Of a DNA stretch of 64,000 nt, positions 27,569 through 36,015 are shown in pieces. Numbering within the stretch: position 1 is the stretch's first letter; the number at the start of each line of letters is the position of its first letter. A program made the position numbers and the translations under genes. The stretch is from Streptomyces chrestomyceticus JCM 4735 (lineage in GTDB: Bacteria; Actinomycetota; Actinomycetes; Streptomycetales; Streptomycetaceae), in assembly GCF_003865135.1 (NCBI RefSeq), contig NZ_BHZC01000001.1, forward strand, positions 3,472,001-3,536,000, written 5' to 3'. The notes under the pieces were generated by a model, which saw only the letters and a list, made by a program, of their open reading frames with translations, was not told the DNA's origin and made no database searches.

Positions 27569-30007
27569 ATGACGCTGCTCGGCCCGCGTACCAGGAACGG
27601 CCCCGCAGGTCCCGGCGGCCCGTCCGCCGCTCCCGGGGAGGCGGCCGTACTCGGCCCGCCTCCCGCCGGGCCCGCCGTCTGGGCCCGCGACCTCGTCACC
27701 GGCCTGCGCTTCGCCGCGGGCGGCGGCCGCGAGGGCTGGATCCGTACGGCGCTGACCGCCGTCGGCGTCGGTCTCGGCGTCGCCGTCCTGCTGCTCGGCT
27801 CGTCCGTGCCGTCCCTGCTCGACTCCTGGCACGGCCGGGAGAAGGCCCGCGAGAACCTGGGCCAGGCCAACCCGCCGCGCCCCGCCGACGACACACTGCT
27901 CTACGCCCACGCCGACACCCGGTACCACCACCAGAACATCCGCGGCCGGCTCGTCGATCCCGACGGGGCGCACCCGCCGAAACCGCCGGGCGTCGCCGCG
28001 CTCCCCGCCCCGGGGACCATGCTGGTCTCCCCCGGCCTCAAGGAGCTGCTGGACTCGCCCGACGGCGCGGCGCTGCGCGAGCGGCTCCCGTACCGCGTCG
28101 TGGGCACCATCGGCGACGCCGGCCTTCAGGGACCGGCCGAACTGACCTTCCTCGCGGGCAGCTCCGCCCTGGACGAACGGCTCGGTGCCTACCGCATCGA
28201 CCACTTCGGGCTGGAGTTCGTCCAGCGCCCGATGCGGGCCCCCGCGGTGGTGCTGGTCATCATGACGTGTGTGGCGCTGCTGACGCCGGTCATGGTCTTC
28301 ATCGGCACCTCCGTACGGTTCGGCAACGAACGCCGCGAACTGCGGCTCGCCGCGCTGCGCCTGGTCGGCGCCGACATCCGCACGACCCGGCGGATCGCCG
28401 CCGGGGAGACGCTGCTCGGCTCGCTGGCGGGGCTGGTGCTGGGCGCCGGGTTCTTCCTGGGCGGACGGCAGTTCGCGTCGATGGTGACCCTGTGGGACAT
28501 CAACGTCTTCCCGTCGGACATCACCCCGGACCCGTTGCTGGCCACGCTGATCGCGGTGCTGGTGCCGTCCGCCGCCGTCCTGGTGACGCTCTTCGCGCAG
28601 CGCGGGGTGACGGTCGAACCGCTGGGTGTCGTACGCAGCCGGCCGCCCGTCCGGCGCCGGCTGTGGTGGCGGCCGCTGGTGCCGCTGGCCGGGGCCGGAC
28701 TGCTGGTGACCGTCTCCCGGGACGTCGACCAGGTGGACAGCCCGCTGAACACCACCCGGCTCGCCGTCGGCGCGACCCTGCTGCTGCTCGGCGTCACGGC
28801 ACTGCTGCCCTGGCTGGTCGACGCGGTGGTGCGGCGGCTGCACGGCGGCCCGGTGCCCTGGCAGTTGGCCACCCGGCGGCTCCAGTTGCACAGCGGGGCG
28901 GCCACCCGCGCGGTCGCCGGCATCACCGTCGCGGTCGCCGGGGCCATCGCCGTCCACATGACCTTCACCGGCATGCAGGCCGGATTCGCCGACAGCTACG
29001 CCCGCAACGGCCGCCCGGTGGTCGAGATGACCGGCGGCACGGAGGGCTGGGAGCAGACCCGGCAGGCGCTCACGGTGCTGCGCGGCACCGAAGGGGTCAG
29101 CCGGGTGGACGGCGCGCTGGAATCCTCGGTGGCGGCCGCGGGCGACCGGGGCCGGCTGATGGAGGGCAGCGACTTCCGCATGGTGGACGGCGTGTTCGCC
29201 ACCGTCGCCGACTGCGCCGGACTGGCCCGGCTCGCGGAGATCGGCTCCTGCCGGGACGGTGACGTCTTCCGCACCGACAACCTGCCGGACGACACCTTCG
29301 CCACGCCGGGCGCCCGGCTCAACCTCGACCCGCCCGAGGGCGCCGGCCCCAGCCGCCCGCCGCAGCCGTGGACGCTGCCCGCCTCGACCCGTACCGTCCG
29401 CGCGAAGACCGCCCCCGACGGCCTGCCGGTCCGCGGCATCCTGATCACCCCGGCCGCGGTGGACGTGCACCGGATGCACCGTCCCCTGCTGCACCTGACG
29501 GTCCACTACGACCCCGCCGCACCGGACGCGGTGGAGCACATCCGTACCGCGGCGGCGCGCATCAACCCGTCGATGGCCGTGGTCTCGCTGGCCGAGAACC
29601 GGCACGACGGGCAGTACGACAGCCTGCGCACCGGCCTGTTCCTCGGCGCGGTGGTCACCCTGCTGCTGATCGGGGCGGGCCTGGTGATCTCCACCGTGGA
29701 GCAGTTGCACGAGCACCGGCGGCTGCTGTCGGTGCTGGACGCGTTCGGCACCCGGCGCCGCACGCTGGGCTGGTCCGTCCTGTGGCAGACCGCGATCCCC
29801 GTCGCGCTGGGCCTGGTGCTCGCCGTCGGGGGCGGGCTGGCGCTGGGCTCGCTGCTGCTGTGGATGATCGACAGCGCGGTGTTCGTGGACTGGCCGGTGG
29901 TGGCGGCGATGGCGGGCGCCGGGGCCGGGGTGATCCTGCTGGTGACGGCGGCCAGCCTGCCGCCGCTGTGGCGCATGATGCGGCCGGACGGCCTACGGAC
30001 GGAGTGA
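27569..30007 (+). CDS. FtsX-like ABC permease, second unit, first permease
   Basis: Permease of 812 aa, same layout as the protein at 23.8 kb: a membrane segment (LTAVGVGLGVAVLLLGSSVP), AALRLVGADIRTTRRIAAGE in the first FtsX block, and LLSVLDAFGTRRRTLGWSVLWQTAIP near the end. It follows its ATPase after 55 bp and is followed by another permease after 6 bp. The ATG has no clear Shine-Dalgarno sequence. Substrate unknown. Confidence 0.87.
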   Translation: MTLLGPRTRNGPAGPGGPSAAPGEAAVLGPPPAGPAVWARDLVTGLRFAAGGGREGWIRTALTAVGVGLGVAVLLLGSSVPSLLDSWHGREKARENLGQANPPRPADDTLLYAHADTRYHHQNIRGRLVDPDGAHPPKPPGVAALPAPGTMLVSPGLKELLDSPDGAALRERLPYRVVGTIGDAGLQGPAELTFLAGSSALDERLGAYRIDHFGLEFVQRPMRAPAVVLVIMTCVALLTPVMVFIGTSVRFGNERRELRLAALRLVGADIRTTRRIAAGETLLGSLAGLVLGAGFFLGGRQFASMVTLWDINVFPSDITPDPLLATLIAVLVPSAAVLVTLFAQRGVTVEPLGVVRSRPPVRRRLWWRPLVPLAGAGLLVTVSRDVDQVDSPLNTTRLAVGATLLLLGVTALLPWLVDAVVRRLHGGPVPWQLATRRLQLHSGAATRAVAGITVAVAGAIAVHMTFTGMQAGFADSYARNGRPVVEMTGGTEGWEQTRQALTVLRGTEGVSRVDGALESSVAAAGDRGRLMEGSDFRMVDGVFATVADCAGLARLAEIGSCRDGDVFRTDNLPDDTFATPGARLNLDPPEGAGPSRPPQPWTLPASTRTVRAKTAPDGLPVRGILITPAAVDVHRMHRPLLHLTVHYDPAAPDAVEHIRTAAARINPSMAVVSLAENRHDGQYDSLRTGLFLGAVVTLLLIGAGLVISTVEQLHEHRRLLSVLDAFGTRRRTLGWSVLWQTAIPVALGLVLAVGGGLALGSLLLWMIDSAVFVDWPVVAAMAGAGAGVILLVTAASLPPLWRMMRPDGLRTE

Positions 30008-30013
30008 ACGCAG

Positions 30014-32458
30014 GTGGAGAAGGACCGACGGCGCCCGCTCCGGAGCTGGTGCCGTGATCTCGGCATGGGCGTACGGTTCGCCGTCGGCGGTGGCCGGGAG
30101 GGCTGGATCCGTACGGCGCTGACCGCGCTCGGCGTGGGGCTGGGCGTCGCGGTCCTGCTGCTCGCCGCAGCCGTCCCGCACGCGGTGTCCACCGCCGTCG
30201 CCCGCGACAAGGCCCGCTCCGACACGTTCAGTCCCTCCTCGACCGCCGTCACCGACCGCACGCTGCTGGTCGCCCAGACCGACACCGCCTACCGGGGCCA
30301 GTCCATTCGCGGGCGCCTGGTGCGGGCGGACGGGGACCGGCCCGCCACCCCGCCCGGTGTGCCGCGCCTTCCCGGGCCCGGCGAGATGGTCGTCTCGCCC
30401 GCTCTCGCGGACCTGCTGGCCTCCTCGGACGGCGTGGACCTGCGCGACCGCTTCCGAGGCGTCCGTACGGTGGGACGGATCGGCGCCGAGGGCCTGACCG
30501 GCCCGAGCGAACTGGCGTACTACCAGGGGTCGGACCGGCTCACCGACGTCCGCGCGGGCACCACGCGTATCGCCTCCTTCGGCGGCGGCCCCGACAGCGC
30601 CTTCCCCACCACCAATCCCCAGCTATTGCTGGCGATCCTCGTCGGCAGCGTGGCCCTGCTGGTCCCCGTGGCCGTGTTCATCGCCGCCGCCGTGCGCTTC
30701 GGCGGGGAGCGCCGGGACCGGCGGCTGGCGGCGCTGCGGCTGGTGGGCACCGACCGCGCCACCACCCGGCGGATCGCAGCCGGCGAGGCGCTGGCCGGGG
30801 CGCTGCTGGGCCTGCTCACCGGCGCCGTCGTCTTCCTGGGCGCCCGGTACCCGCTGTCGGGGATACGGGTGCTGGACTACGGGGTCTTCCCCTCCGACGT
30901 CGTACCGGACTGGCGGCTGACCGCCCTCGTCGCGCTGGCCGTGCCCGCCTGCTCGGTGGGGGTCGCCCTGCTGACGATGCGCCGGATCACGGTCGAACCG
31001 CTCGGGGTGACCCGCTCGGCACCGCCGGTGCGGCGGCGCCTGTGGTGGCGGCTGCTGCTGCCCGTCGGGGGCGTCGCGCTGCTGTGGCCCGTGACGGTCG
31101 GCCACACGGCGATGGTGGGTGTCCGGGTCGGGGCGCAGGTGGTCGCGGGCACCTCACTGCTCCTGCTGGGCGTCGCGGCACTGCTGCCGTGGCTGCTGGA
31201 CGCGGTGGTCTCCCGGATCGGCGCGGGCGGCGGGCCGTCGTGGCAACTGGCCGTGCGGCGGCTCCAGTTGAGCACCACGGCGGCGGCCCGCTCGGTCAGC
31301 GGCATCACCGTGGCGGTCGCCGGTGCCGTCGCGGTGCAGTTGCTGCTGGCCGGAGTCCGGACCAACGACCTGCCGGACCCGTCTCCTGGGCCCCGCGAGC
31401 ATCAGATGGTGGTCGCGGACCGGGACGGGGAGCTGCCGGTGGCCGGCGCTCCCGGGCTGTACGACCGGCTGCGGGGGACCACGGGCGTGCGGAGCGTGTA
31501 CGGCGCGCTGCTCAGCGACGCGAGCCCACTGCCGTCCGACGGCCGCCGGGACGCTGCGGAGGACGCCCCGGACGGGGTGCCCGATCCCGCGCCCTACCGG
31601 CTGGCCGTGGCCGACTGCGACGTGCTGCGCCGGATGGTCCGTACCGACCGGTGCGCCGACGGCGACACGTTCTACACCCCTCCCAAGGCAGTCCGGGAGG
31701 ACGGCACGGAAACCGGCCTGCCCGCCTCCGACGCGCCCCCGGTCCCCCGCCCCGGCACCCGGCTGGCCGTCTCCCCGGACGCCGGAAGCCGTCCGGCCGC
31801 CTGGACGGTTCCGCGCACCGTGCGCACCGTCGACGCGCTCCCCAGCTTCTTCTCCCTGCACGCGGCCAACATCCTCGCGACGCCCGGCGCCCTGGACCCC
31901 GCGCTGCTGCGGTCCCCCTCCGCCGAGTTCGAGGTCCACCTCGACCCTGACCGGCCGGAGGCCGTCGAGTACGTACGCAACACGGCGGCGCAGACCGATC
32001 CGCGCCTGACCGCCATGCCCCTGTGGGACACCTCCACCCGGACCGGCGAGCGGGAACCCGAGCTGTTCGGCATCGTCCGCGCGGCGCTCCAGGCCGGTGC
32101 GGTGGCGGTGCTCTGCCTGATCGGGGCGGGCCTGCTCATCTCCGTACTGGAGCAACTGCGCGAACGCAGACTGCTGTTGTCGGCCCTGGACGCGCTCGGC
32201 ACGCCGCGCCGCACGCTCGGCCGGTCGGTGCTGTGGCAGACCGCCGTCCCCGTCGTCCTCGGGCTGGCCCTCGCGGTCGGCTGCGGGCTGGGCGTCGGCC
32301 TCCTGCTGCTGCACCTGGTGGGCAAGCCGGTGCTGCCGGACTGGGCGGGCATCGCCGTCCTCACCGGTACGGCCGGGGCGGTGATCCTCGCGGTGACCGC
32401 GCTCAGCCTGCCGCTGCTGTGGCGGCTGATGCGGCCGGACGGGCTGCGGACGGAGTAG
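30014..32458 (+). CDS. FtsX-like ABC permease, second unit, second permease
   Basis: Third paralogue, 814 aa, with LTALGVGLGVAVLLLAAAVP, AALRLVGTDRATTRRIAAGE and LLSALDALGTPRRTLGRSVLWQTAVP. The start is GTG, 6 bp after the previous stop, with GGAG upstream. Its two extracytoplasmic loops differ most from the other permeases. It may pair with the second permease as a heterodimer served by one ATPase. Confidence 0.87.
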   Translation: MEKDRRRPLRSWCRDLGMGVRFAVGGGREGWIRTALTALGVGLGVAVLLLAAAVPHAVSTAVARDKARSDTFSPSSTAVTDRTLLVAQTDTAYRGQSIRGRLVRADGDRPATPPGVPRLPGPGEMVVSPALADLLASSDGVDLRDRFRGVRTVGRIGAEGLTGPSELAYYQGSDRLTDVRAGTTRIASFGGGPDSAFPTTNPQLLLAILVGSVALLVPVAVFIAAAVRFGGERRDRRLAALRLVGTDRATTRRIAAGEALAGALLGLLTGAVVFLGARYPLSGIRVLDYGVFPSDVVPDWRLTALVALAVPACSVGVALLTMRRITVEPLGVTRSAPPVRRRLWWRLLLPVGGVALLWPVTVGHTAMVGVRVGAQVVAGTSLLLLGVAALLPWLLDAVVSRIGAGGGPSWQLAVRRLQLSTTAAARSVSGITVAVAGAVAVQLLLAGVRTNDLPDPSPGPREHQMVVADRDGELPVAGAPGLYDRLRGTTGVRSVYGALLSDASPLPSDGRRDAAEDAPDGVPDPAPYRLAVADCDVLRRMVRTDRCADGDTFYTPPKAVREDGTETGLPASDAPPVPRPGTRLAVSPDAGSRPAAWTVPRTVRTVDALPSFFSLHAANILATPGALDPALLRSPSAEFEVHLDPDRPEAVEYVRNTAAQTDPRLTAMPLWDTSTRTGEREPELFGIVRAALQAGAVAVLCLIGAGLLISVLEQLRERRLLLSALDALGTPRRTLGRSVLWQTAVPVVLGLALAVGCGLGVGLLLLHLVGKPVLPDWAGIAVLTGTAGAVILAVTALSLPLLWRLMRPDGLRTE

Positions 32459-32508
32459 GCGGGGCCGGGCCGGAACGCATCGGCGGGCCGTCGGTCCGGC
32501 AGCCTGAC

Positions 32509-32528
32509 GGCCGGGCCGCGGCCCGGCC
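32509..32528. terminator. Palindrome between permease and oxyR
   Basis: A perfect 20-bp palindrome built on GGCCGGGCCG and its complement lies between two converging genes. It can fold as an 8-bp stem with a 4-nt loop. Confidence 0.5.
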
Positions 32529-32548
32529 CACTCGACGAGCGGCCCGGC

Positions 32549-33505
32549 TCATTCCACGATCCGTACCGGCAGGCCCTTCATCGCCTCGCGCAGCGCCGCC
32601 GCGAACTCCTCGAACTCGCCCTGGCGTGCCGCGCCCGACCGCATGGCCAGCGCGATCCGCCGGGACGGCGCCGGATCGGCGAAGTACCCGGTCGTCAACT
32701 GGTCGTTGCGGGCCGTCTCGACGCGCAGCGCGGTGCGCGGCAGCAGCGTGACACCCAGCCCGCCCGCGACCAACTGGACCAGGGTCGACAGCCCGGCCGC
32801 GCTGGTGGTCACCGGCGCGCCCTCCTCGCGGCCCGCCTCCCGGCAGATGTCCAGTGCCTGGTCGCGCAGGCAGTGCCCCTCGTCCAGCAGCAGCAGGTCC
32901 ATGTCCTTGAGCGCCTCGCGCGGGATGTCGCCGCGCCCGCCCAGCCAGTGGTCCGTCGGCGCGACCAGCACGAAGTCCTCGTCGAACAGCGGGAGTTCGG
33001 TGACGGTCGGGACGCCCAGCGGCACGGCGAGCAGCAGCAGGTCCAGCCGTCCCTGCTGGAGGCCGTCCAGCAGCGAGCCGGTCTGCTCCTCGTGGACCTG
33101 GAGCTCCAGGTCGGGGTAGGTGTCGTGCACCAGGCGCAGGACGGTCGGCAGCAGGTACGGGGCGACGGTCGGGATCACCCCGAGCCGGAGTACGCCGGTG
33201 AACGGCGCGCGGGCCGCCTCCGCCTCCTCCATCAGGTCACCGACCGCTTCCAGGACGGTACGGGCGCGGGCGGCGACCCGTTCCCCGGCGGGCGAGAGCA
33301 GCACCCTGCGGGTCGTCCGTTCCAGTAGCTGCACCCCGAGGGCCTCCTCCAGGGCCGACACGGCACCGGACAGGGCGGGCTGGCTCATGCCGATCTCCGC
33401 CGCGGCCTCCCGGAAGTGCAGATGTTCGGCCACGGCGGCAAAGGCCCGCAGTTGCGCCAGGCTGGGCTGCCGCGTCCGGGTCCCGGGATTCGTGGGGGAT
33501 GCCAC
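32549..33505 (-). CDS. oxyR: LysR-type peroxide sensor OxyR
   Basis: Transcription activator of 318 aa that senses hydrogen peroxide by forming a disulfide. The N-terminal helix-turn-helix (about residues 16-75, FREAAAEIGMSQPALSGAVSALE) is followed by a LysR substrate domain containing Cys212 and Cys221 in GHCLRDQALDIC, spaced as in the redox pair of E. coli OxyR (Cys199/Cys208). The GTG start has CGGAGGTGG upstream. In S. coelicolor, as I recall, oxyR lies directly divergent from ahpCD; here an lsr2-like gene lies between them. Confidence 0.94.
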   Translation of the reverse strand: MASPTNPGTRTRQPSLAQLRAFAAVAEHLHFREAAAEIGMSQPALSGAVSALEEALGVQLLERTTRRVLLSPAGERVAARARTVLEAVGDLMEEAEAARAPFTGVLRLGVIPTVAPYLLPTVLRLVHDTYPDLELQVHEEQTGSLLDGLQQGRLDLLLLAVPLGVPTVTELPLFDEDFVLVAPTDHWLGGRGDIPREALKDMDLLLLDEGHCLRDQALDICREAGREEGAPVTTSAAGLSTLVQLVAGGLGVTLLPRTALRVETARNDQLTTGYFADPAPSRRIALAMRSGAARQGEFEEFAAALREAMKGLPVRIVE

Positions 33506-33506
33506 C

Positions 33507-33530
33507 GATAGCCACCTCCGATCAGAGTGA
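33507..33530. promoter_or_regulatory. OxyR-box-like half site at the oxyR start
   Basis: GATAGCCA, five bases and GATCA are repeated here and at 34669-34686 before ahpC, with 15 of 18 matches. ATAG-N7-CGAT is exactly conserved. Part of it overlaps the oxyR ribosome binding site on the minus strand, and GATCA-GAG-TGATC forms a palindrome at 33520-33532. Confidence 0.5.
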
Positions 33531-34035
33531 TCCAGTCTAATCGCGGGGCAGCCGCCGCCCCGGGCGAAGGACTTTTCGGTGGAAGCGGTGGAAGCGGCGG
33601 AAGGGTCCGGGGTGCGGCGGCCGGAGTAATGCCCCTCCGTGTTACCGGCAGGTTTCGGCGCGGGCGCCCGCGGGCACCTTCCGGCGGGCGCGCTGAGCGC
33701 ATTCCGGGGCCGGGAATCCCGTCATCTTATTTCGCCGGTCGTCCGCGGGATTGCGGACCGGCCGCCCGGCCGGATTCCGCCGACCCGGCGGCGTTTTCCT
33801 CCGCAGGGCGGCGCACGCGTCACACGGGCACCCGCCGCCGGCCGGATCGCGGATACAACACCGGAGGGATACCGCTCCGGGCGGATACGGCGCCGGAGGA
33901 TTCGTCCCGTTCCCGGTGGCCGTACCGCAGACTTTCCGGCAGCCGCAATCGGCCGCCGTACGGACCGGGGCAGCCGACGCCGAAAATCCGGCACACCGAC
34001 TGCCACCAGCACCGTTCACCAGGCCAGGGGCCTGG
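33531..34035. other. Gene-free region between oxyR and the lsr2-like gene
   Basis: About 500 bp without a supportable gene on either strand. It holds a GGTGGAAGC-type triplet repeat at about 33579-33602, an inverted repeat ATTCC/GGAAT near 33700-33717, and many CCGG/TCCG strings. Both OxyR promoters and their transcripts point away from it or start at its edge. Confidence 0.6.
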
Positions 34036-34077
34036 ACCGGCCGAAATCCGTCCGCCGTCACGACGTCTTCGGCCGGT
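34036..34077 (-). terminator. Hairpin after the lsr2-like gene
   Basis: ACCGGCCGAA and its perfect complement, separated by 22 nt, begin 11 nt past the stop codon on the minus strand. A second small hairpin, CCAGGCC-AGG-GGCCTGG, follows at 34019-34035. Confidence 0.5.
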
Positions 34078-34088
34078 GCGGGCAACGC

Positions 34089-34439
34089 CTACTTGACGGC
34101 GTTCTGGTACGCCTCACGGATATCGGCGGACACCCGGCCGCGCTCGTTCACCTCGTAGCCGTTCTCCTTGGCCCAGGCGCGGATCTTCGCGGTCTCACCC
34201 GAACCCGAGGCCGAGGCGGAGCCGCTCACCTTGCGCGCCCCGGCACCCGCCTTCACCCGCCCGGTACGGCGGCCGGCCTTCAGGAAGGGACCGATCGCCT
34301 CCAGCAGCTTGTCGTAGCTGTCCGGGGCGAGGTCGACCTCGTAAGCAATACCGTCGACCGCGAGCGAGTGCGTGGCGACCTCCGAGGATTCTTCCCCGGT
34401 GAGGTCATCCGTGTAAATAGTGACGATCTTCTGTGCCAT
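34089..34439 (-). CDS. Lsr2-like nucleoid-associated protein
   Basis: Small xenogeneic-silencer-type protein of 116 aa. The N-terminal dimerisation part MAQKIVTIYTDDL and KLLEAIGPFLKAGRRTGR, a Gly/Ser/Ala linker, and the C-terminal DNA-binding part IRAWAKENGYEVNERGRVSADIREAY with its RGR minor-groove motif match Lsr2. The N-terminus (VTIYTDDLTGEES) differs from the canonical Streptomyces Lsr2 as I remember it, so this is probably a paralogue. It is set between oxyR and ahpC. No Shine-Dalgarno sequence is present; a TACAAT lies 7 nt before the ATG. Confidence 0.9.
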   Translation of the reverse strand: MAQKIVTIYTDDLTGEESSEVATHSLAVDGIAYEVDLAPDSYDKLLEAIGPFLKAGRRTGRVKAGAGARKVSGSASASGSGETAKIRAWAKENGYEVNERGRVSADIREAYQNAVK

Positions 34440-34446
34440 GCGGGTG

Positions 34447-34452
34447 ATTGTA
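34447..34452 (-). promoter_or_regulatory. -10 hexamer of the lsr2-like gene (leaderless)
   Basis: TACAAT on the minus strand ends 7 nt before the start codon, which is the spacing for a transcript that begins at the ATG. It is the best-matching of the leaderless promoters in the window. Confidence 0.55.
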
Positions 34453-34669
34453 CGTCTCGCGGCCCGCGCTGGGACCATTCTTTGGCGAGGTGCGTGAACC
34501 GGGGAACATCGTTTCGGAGATAGCCGGTGGATTCCCCGGAATCCCGCCCCTTTTCGACCGATCCGGCATTGTTGTGCAGGGCCGCGCATACCTCACGGCG
34601 GCCCGGCCCGCCAGAGGGACAGGTCACTCCCGACCCGGTCGCCGGCGCCCGGACACACCCCGGCCACTG

Positions 34670-34706
34670 ATAGCCAACCTCGATCAACACTTCTTGATCT
34701 GGCTAT
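34670..34706 (+). promoter_or_regulatory. 37-bp OxyR-type operator of ahpCD
   Basis: Tetramers ATAG, CGAT, TCTT and CTAT occur at 11-bp steps across exactly 37 bp, which is the ATAG-N7-CTAT-N7-ATAG-N7-CTAT geometry of the E. coli OxyR consensus, with the two outer tetramers perfect. Inside are the inverted repeats ATAGCCA/TGGCTAT and GATCAA-N6-TTGATC. It lies 95 bp before ahpC. Confidence 0.7.
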
Positions 34707-34800
34707 TTCCCCGATCAATGCCCCCTGTGGCAGTGTAGGGAACCGTCCAACCCCTCGCGTAAGCCCTGTTTCAGGACTTACGGCACACGAAGGAGAGCCT

Positions 34801-35355
34801 GTGCTCACTGTCGGTGACAAGTTCCCCGAGTTCGATCTGACCGCCTGCGTGTCGCTGGAGAGCGGCAAGGAGTTCGACCAGATCAACCACAAGACCTACG
34901 AAGGCAAGTGGAAGATCGTCTTCGCCTGGCCCAAGGACTTCACCTTCGTGTGCCCCACGGAGATCGCCGCCTTCGGCAAGCTGAACGACGAGTTCGCCGA
35001 CCGCGACGCCCAGATCCTCGGCTTCTCCGGTGACTCCGAGTTCGTGCACCACGCCTGGCGCAAGGACCACCCGGACCTGACCGACCTGCCCTTCCCGATG
35101 ATGGCCGACTCCAAGCACGAGCTGATGCGCGCGCTCGGCATCGAGGGCGAGGACGGCTTCGCGCAGCGTGCCGTCTTCATCGTGGACCAGAACAACGAGA
35201 TCCAGTTCACCATGGTGACCGCCGGTTCCGTCGGCCGTAACCCCAAGGAGGTCCTGCGGGTCCTCGACGCGCTGCAGACCGACGAGCTGTGCCCCTGCAA
35301 CTGGAGCAAGGGCGACGAGACCCTCGACCCGGTCGCGCTGCTCTCGGGCGAGTGA
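34801..35355 (+). CDS. ahpC: Alkyl hydroperoxide reductase, peroxiredoxin subunit
   Basis: Peroxiredoxin of 184 aa that reduces hydrogen peroxide and organic peroxides. The peroxidatic Cys51 is in FTFVCPTE. Cys164 and Cys166 in CPCNW act as resolving cysteines, as in the AhpC type of mycobacteria that uses AhpD for reduction. The start is GTG with AAGGAGAG upstream. It is the first gene of an operon with ahpD and is likely OxyR-controlled. Confidence 0.96.
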   Translation: MLTVGDKFPEFDLTACVSLESGKEFDQINHKTYEGKWKIVFAWPKDFTFVCPTEIAAFGKLNDEFADRDAQILGFSGDSEFVHHAWRKDHPDLTDLPFPMMADSKHELMRALGIEGEDGFAQRAVFIVDQNNEIQFTMVTAGSVGRNPKEVLRVLDALQTDELCPCNWSKGDETLDPVALLSGE

Positions 35356-35390
35356 AGCGCGGCTAGCAGCGAACCGGAAGGAGATCCGTC

Positions 35391-35924
35391 ATGGCTCTCG
35401 ATGAACTGAAGTCCGCCGTCCCGGACTTCGCCAAGGACCTGAAGCTGAACCTCGGTTCGGTGATCGGCAACAGCGAGCTGCCCAAGCAGCAGCTCTGGGG
35501 CACCGTCCTGGCCTGCGCGATCGCCTCGCGCTCGCCGAAGGTGCTGCGCGAGCTGGAGCCGGAGGCCAAGGCCAACCTCTCCGCCGAGGCGTACGCCGCG
35601 GCCAAGTCCGCCGCCGCCATCATGGCGATGAACAACGTGTTCTACCGGACCCGGCACCTGCTGTCGGACCCGGAGTACGGCACGATGCGCGCCGGCCTGC
35701 GGATGAACGTCATCGGCAACCCGGGCGTGGAGAAGGTCGACTTCGAGCTGTGGTCGCTGGCCGTCTCGGCCATCAACGGCTGCGGCATGTGCCTGGACTC
35801 GCACGAGCAGGTGCTGCGCAAGGCGGGCGTGGACCGCGAGACGATCCTTGAGGCCATCAAGATCGCTTCCGTCCTCCAGGCCGTCGGCGCCACCCTCGAA
35901 GCCGAGGGCGTCCTCGCCGAATAG
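35391..35924 (+). CDS. ahpD: Alkyl hydroperoxide reductase AhpD
   Basis: Disulfide reductase of 177 aa that passes electrons to AhpC. The catalytic CGMC motif (Cys131, Cys134) with His138 in CLDSHEQ and the preceding Glu-rich helix match AhpD of Mycobacterium tuberculosis. AAGGAG precedes the ATG. A strong terminator follows, closing the ahpCD operon. Confidence 0.96.
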   Translation: MALDELKSAVPDFAKDLKLNLGSVIGNSELPKQQLWGTVLACAIASRSPKVLRELEPEAKANLSAEAYAAAKSAAAIMAMNNVFYRTRHLLSDPEYGTMRAGLRMNVIGNPGVEKVDFELWSLAVSAINGCGMCLDSHEQVLRKAGVDRETILEAIKIASVLQAVGATLEAEGVLAE

Positions 35925-35964
35925 CTGAACCGGAGGTGCCCCTCGGGCGCCCGAGCCGGTACGA

Positions 35965-35999
35965 CAGAGCCCTGCGGACCACGTGTCCGCAGGGCTCTG
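35965..35999 (+). terminator. ahpCD terminator
   Basis: Perfect 15-bp stem (CAGAGCCCTGCGGAC and complement) with a 5-nt loop, 40 bp after ahpD. Confidence 0.8.
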
Positions 36000-36015
36000 C
36001 GCATAATGAGAGCAA

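Noticed and set aside
23094..32458. The ABC cluster as part of an antibiotic biosynthesis cluster
   Set aside because: No biosynthetic enzymes are next to it; it looks like a stand-alone export or resistance unit.
33531..34035. Open frames in the oxyR-lsr2 interval
   Set aside because: They overlap on both strands, have no ribosome binding sites and no recognisable domains.
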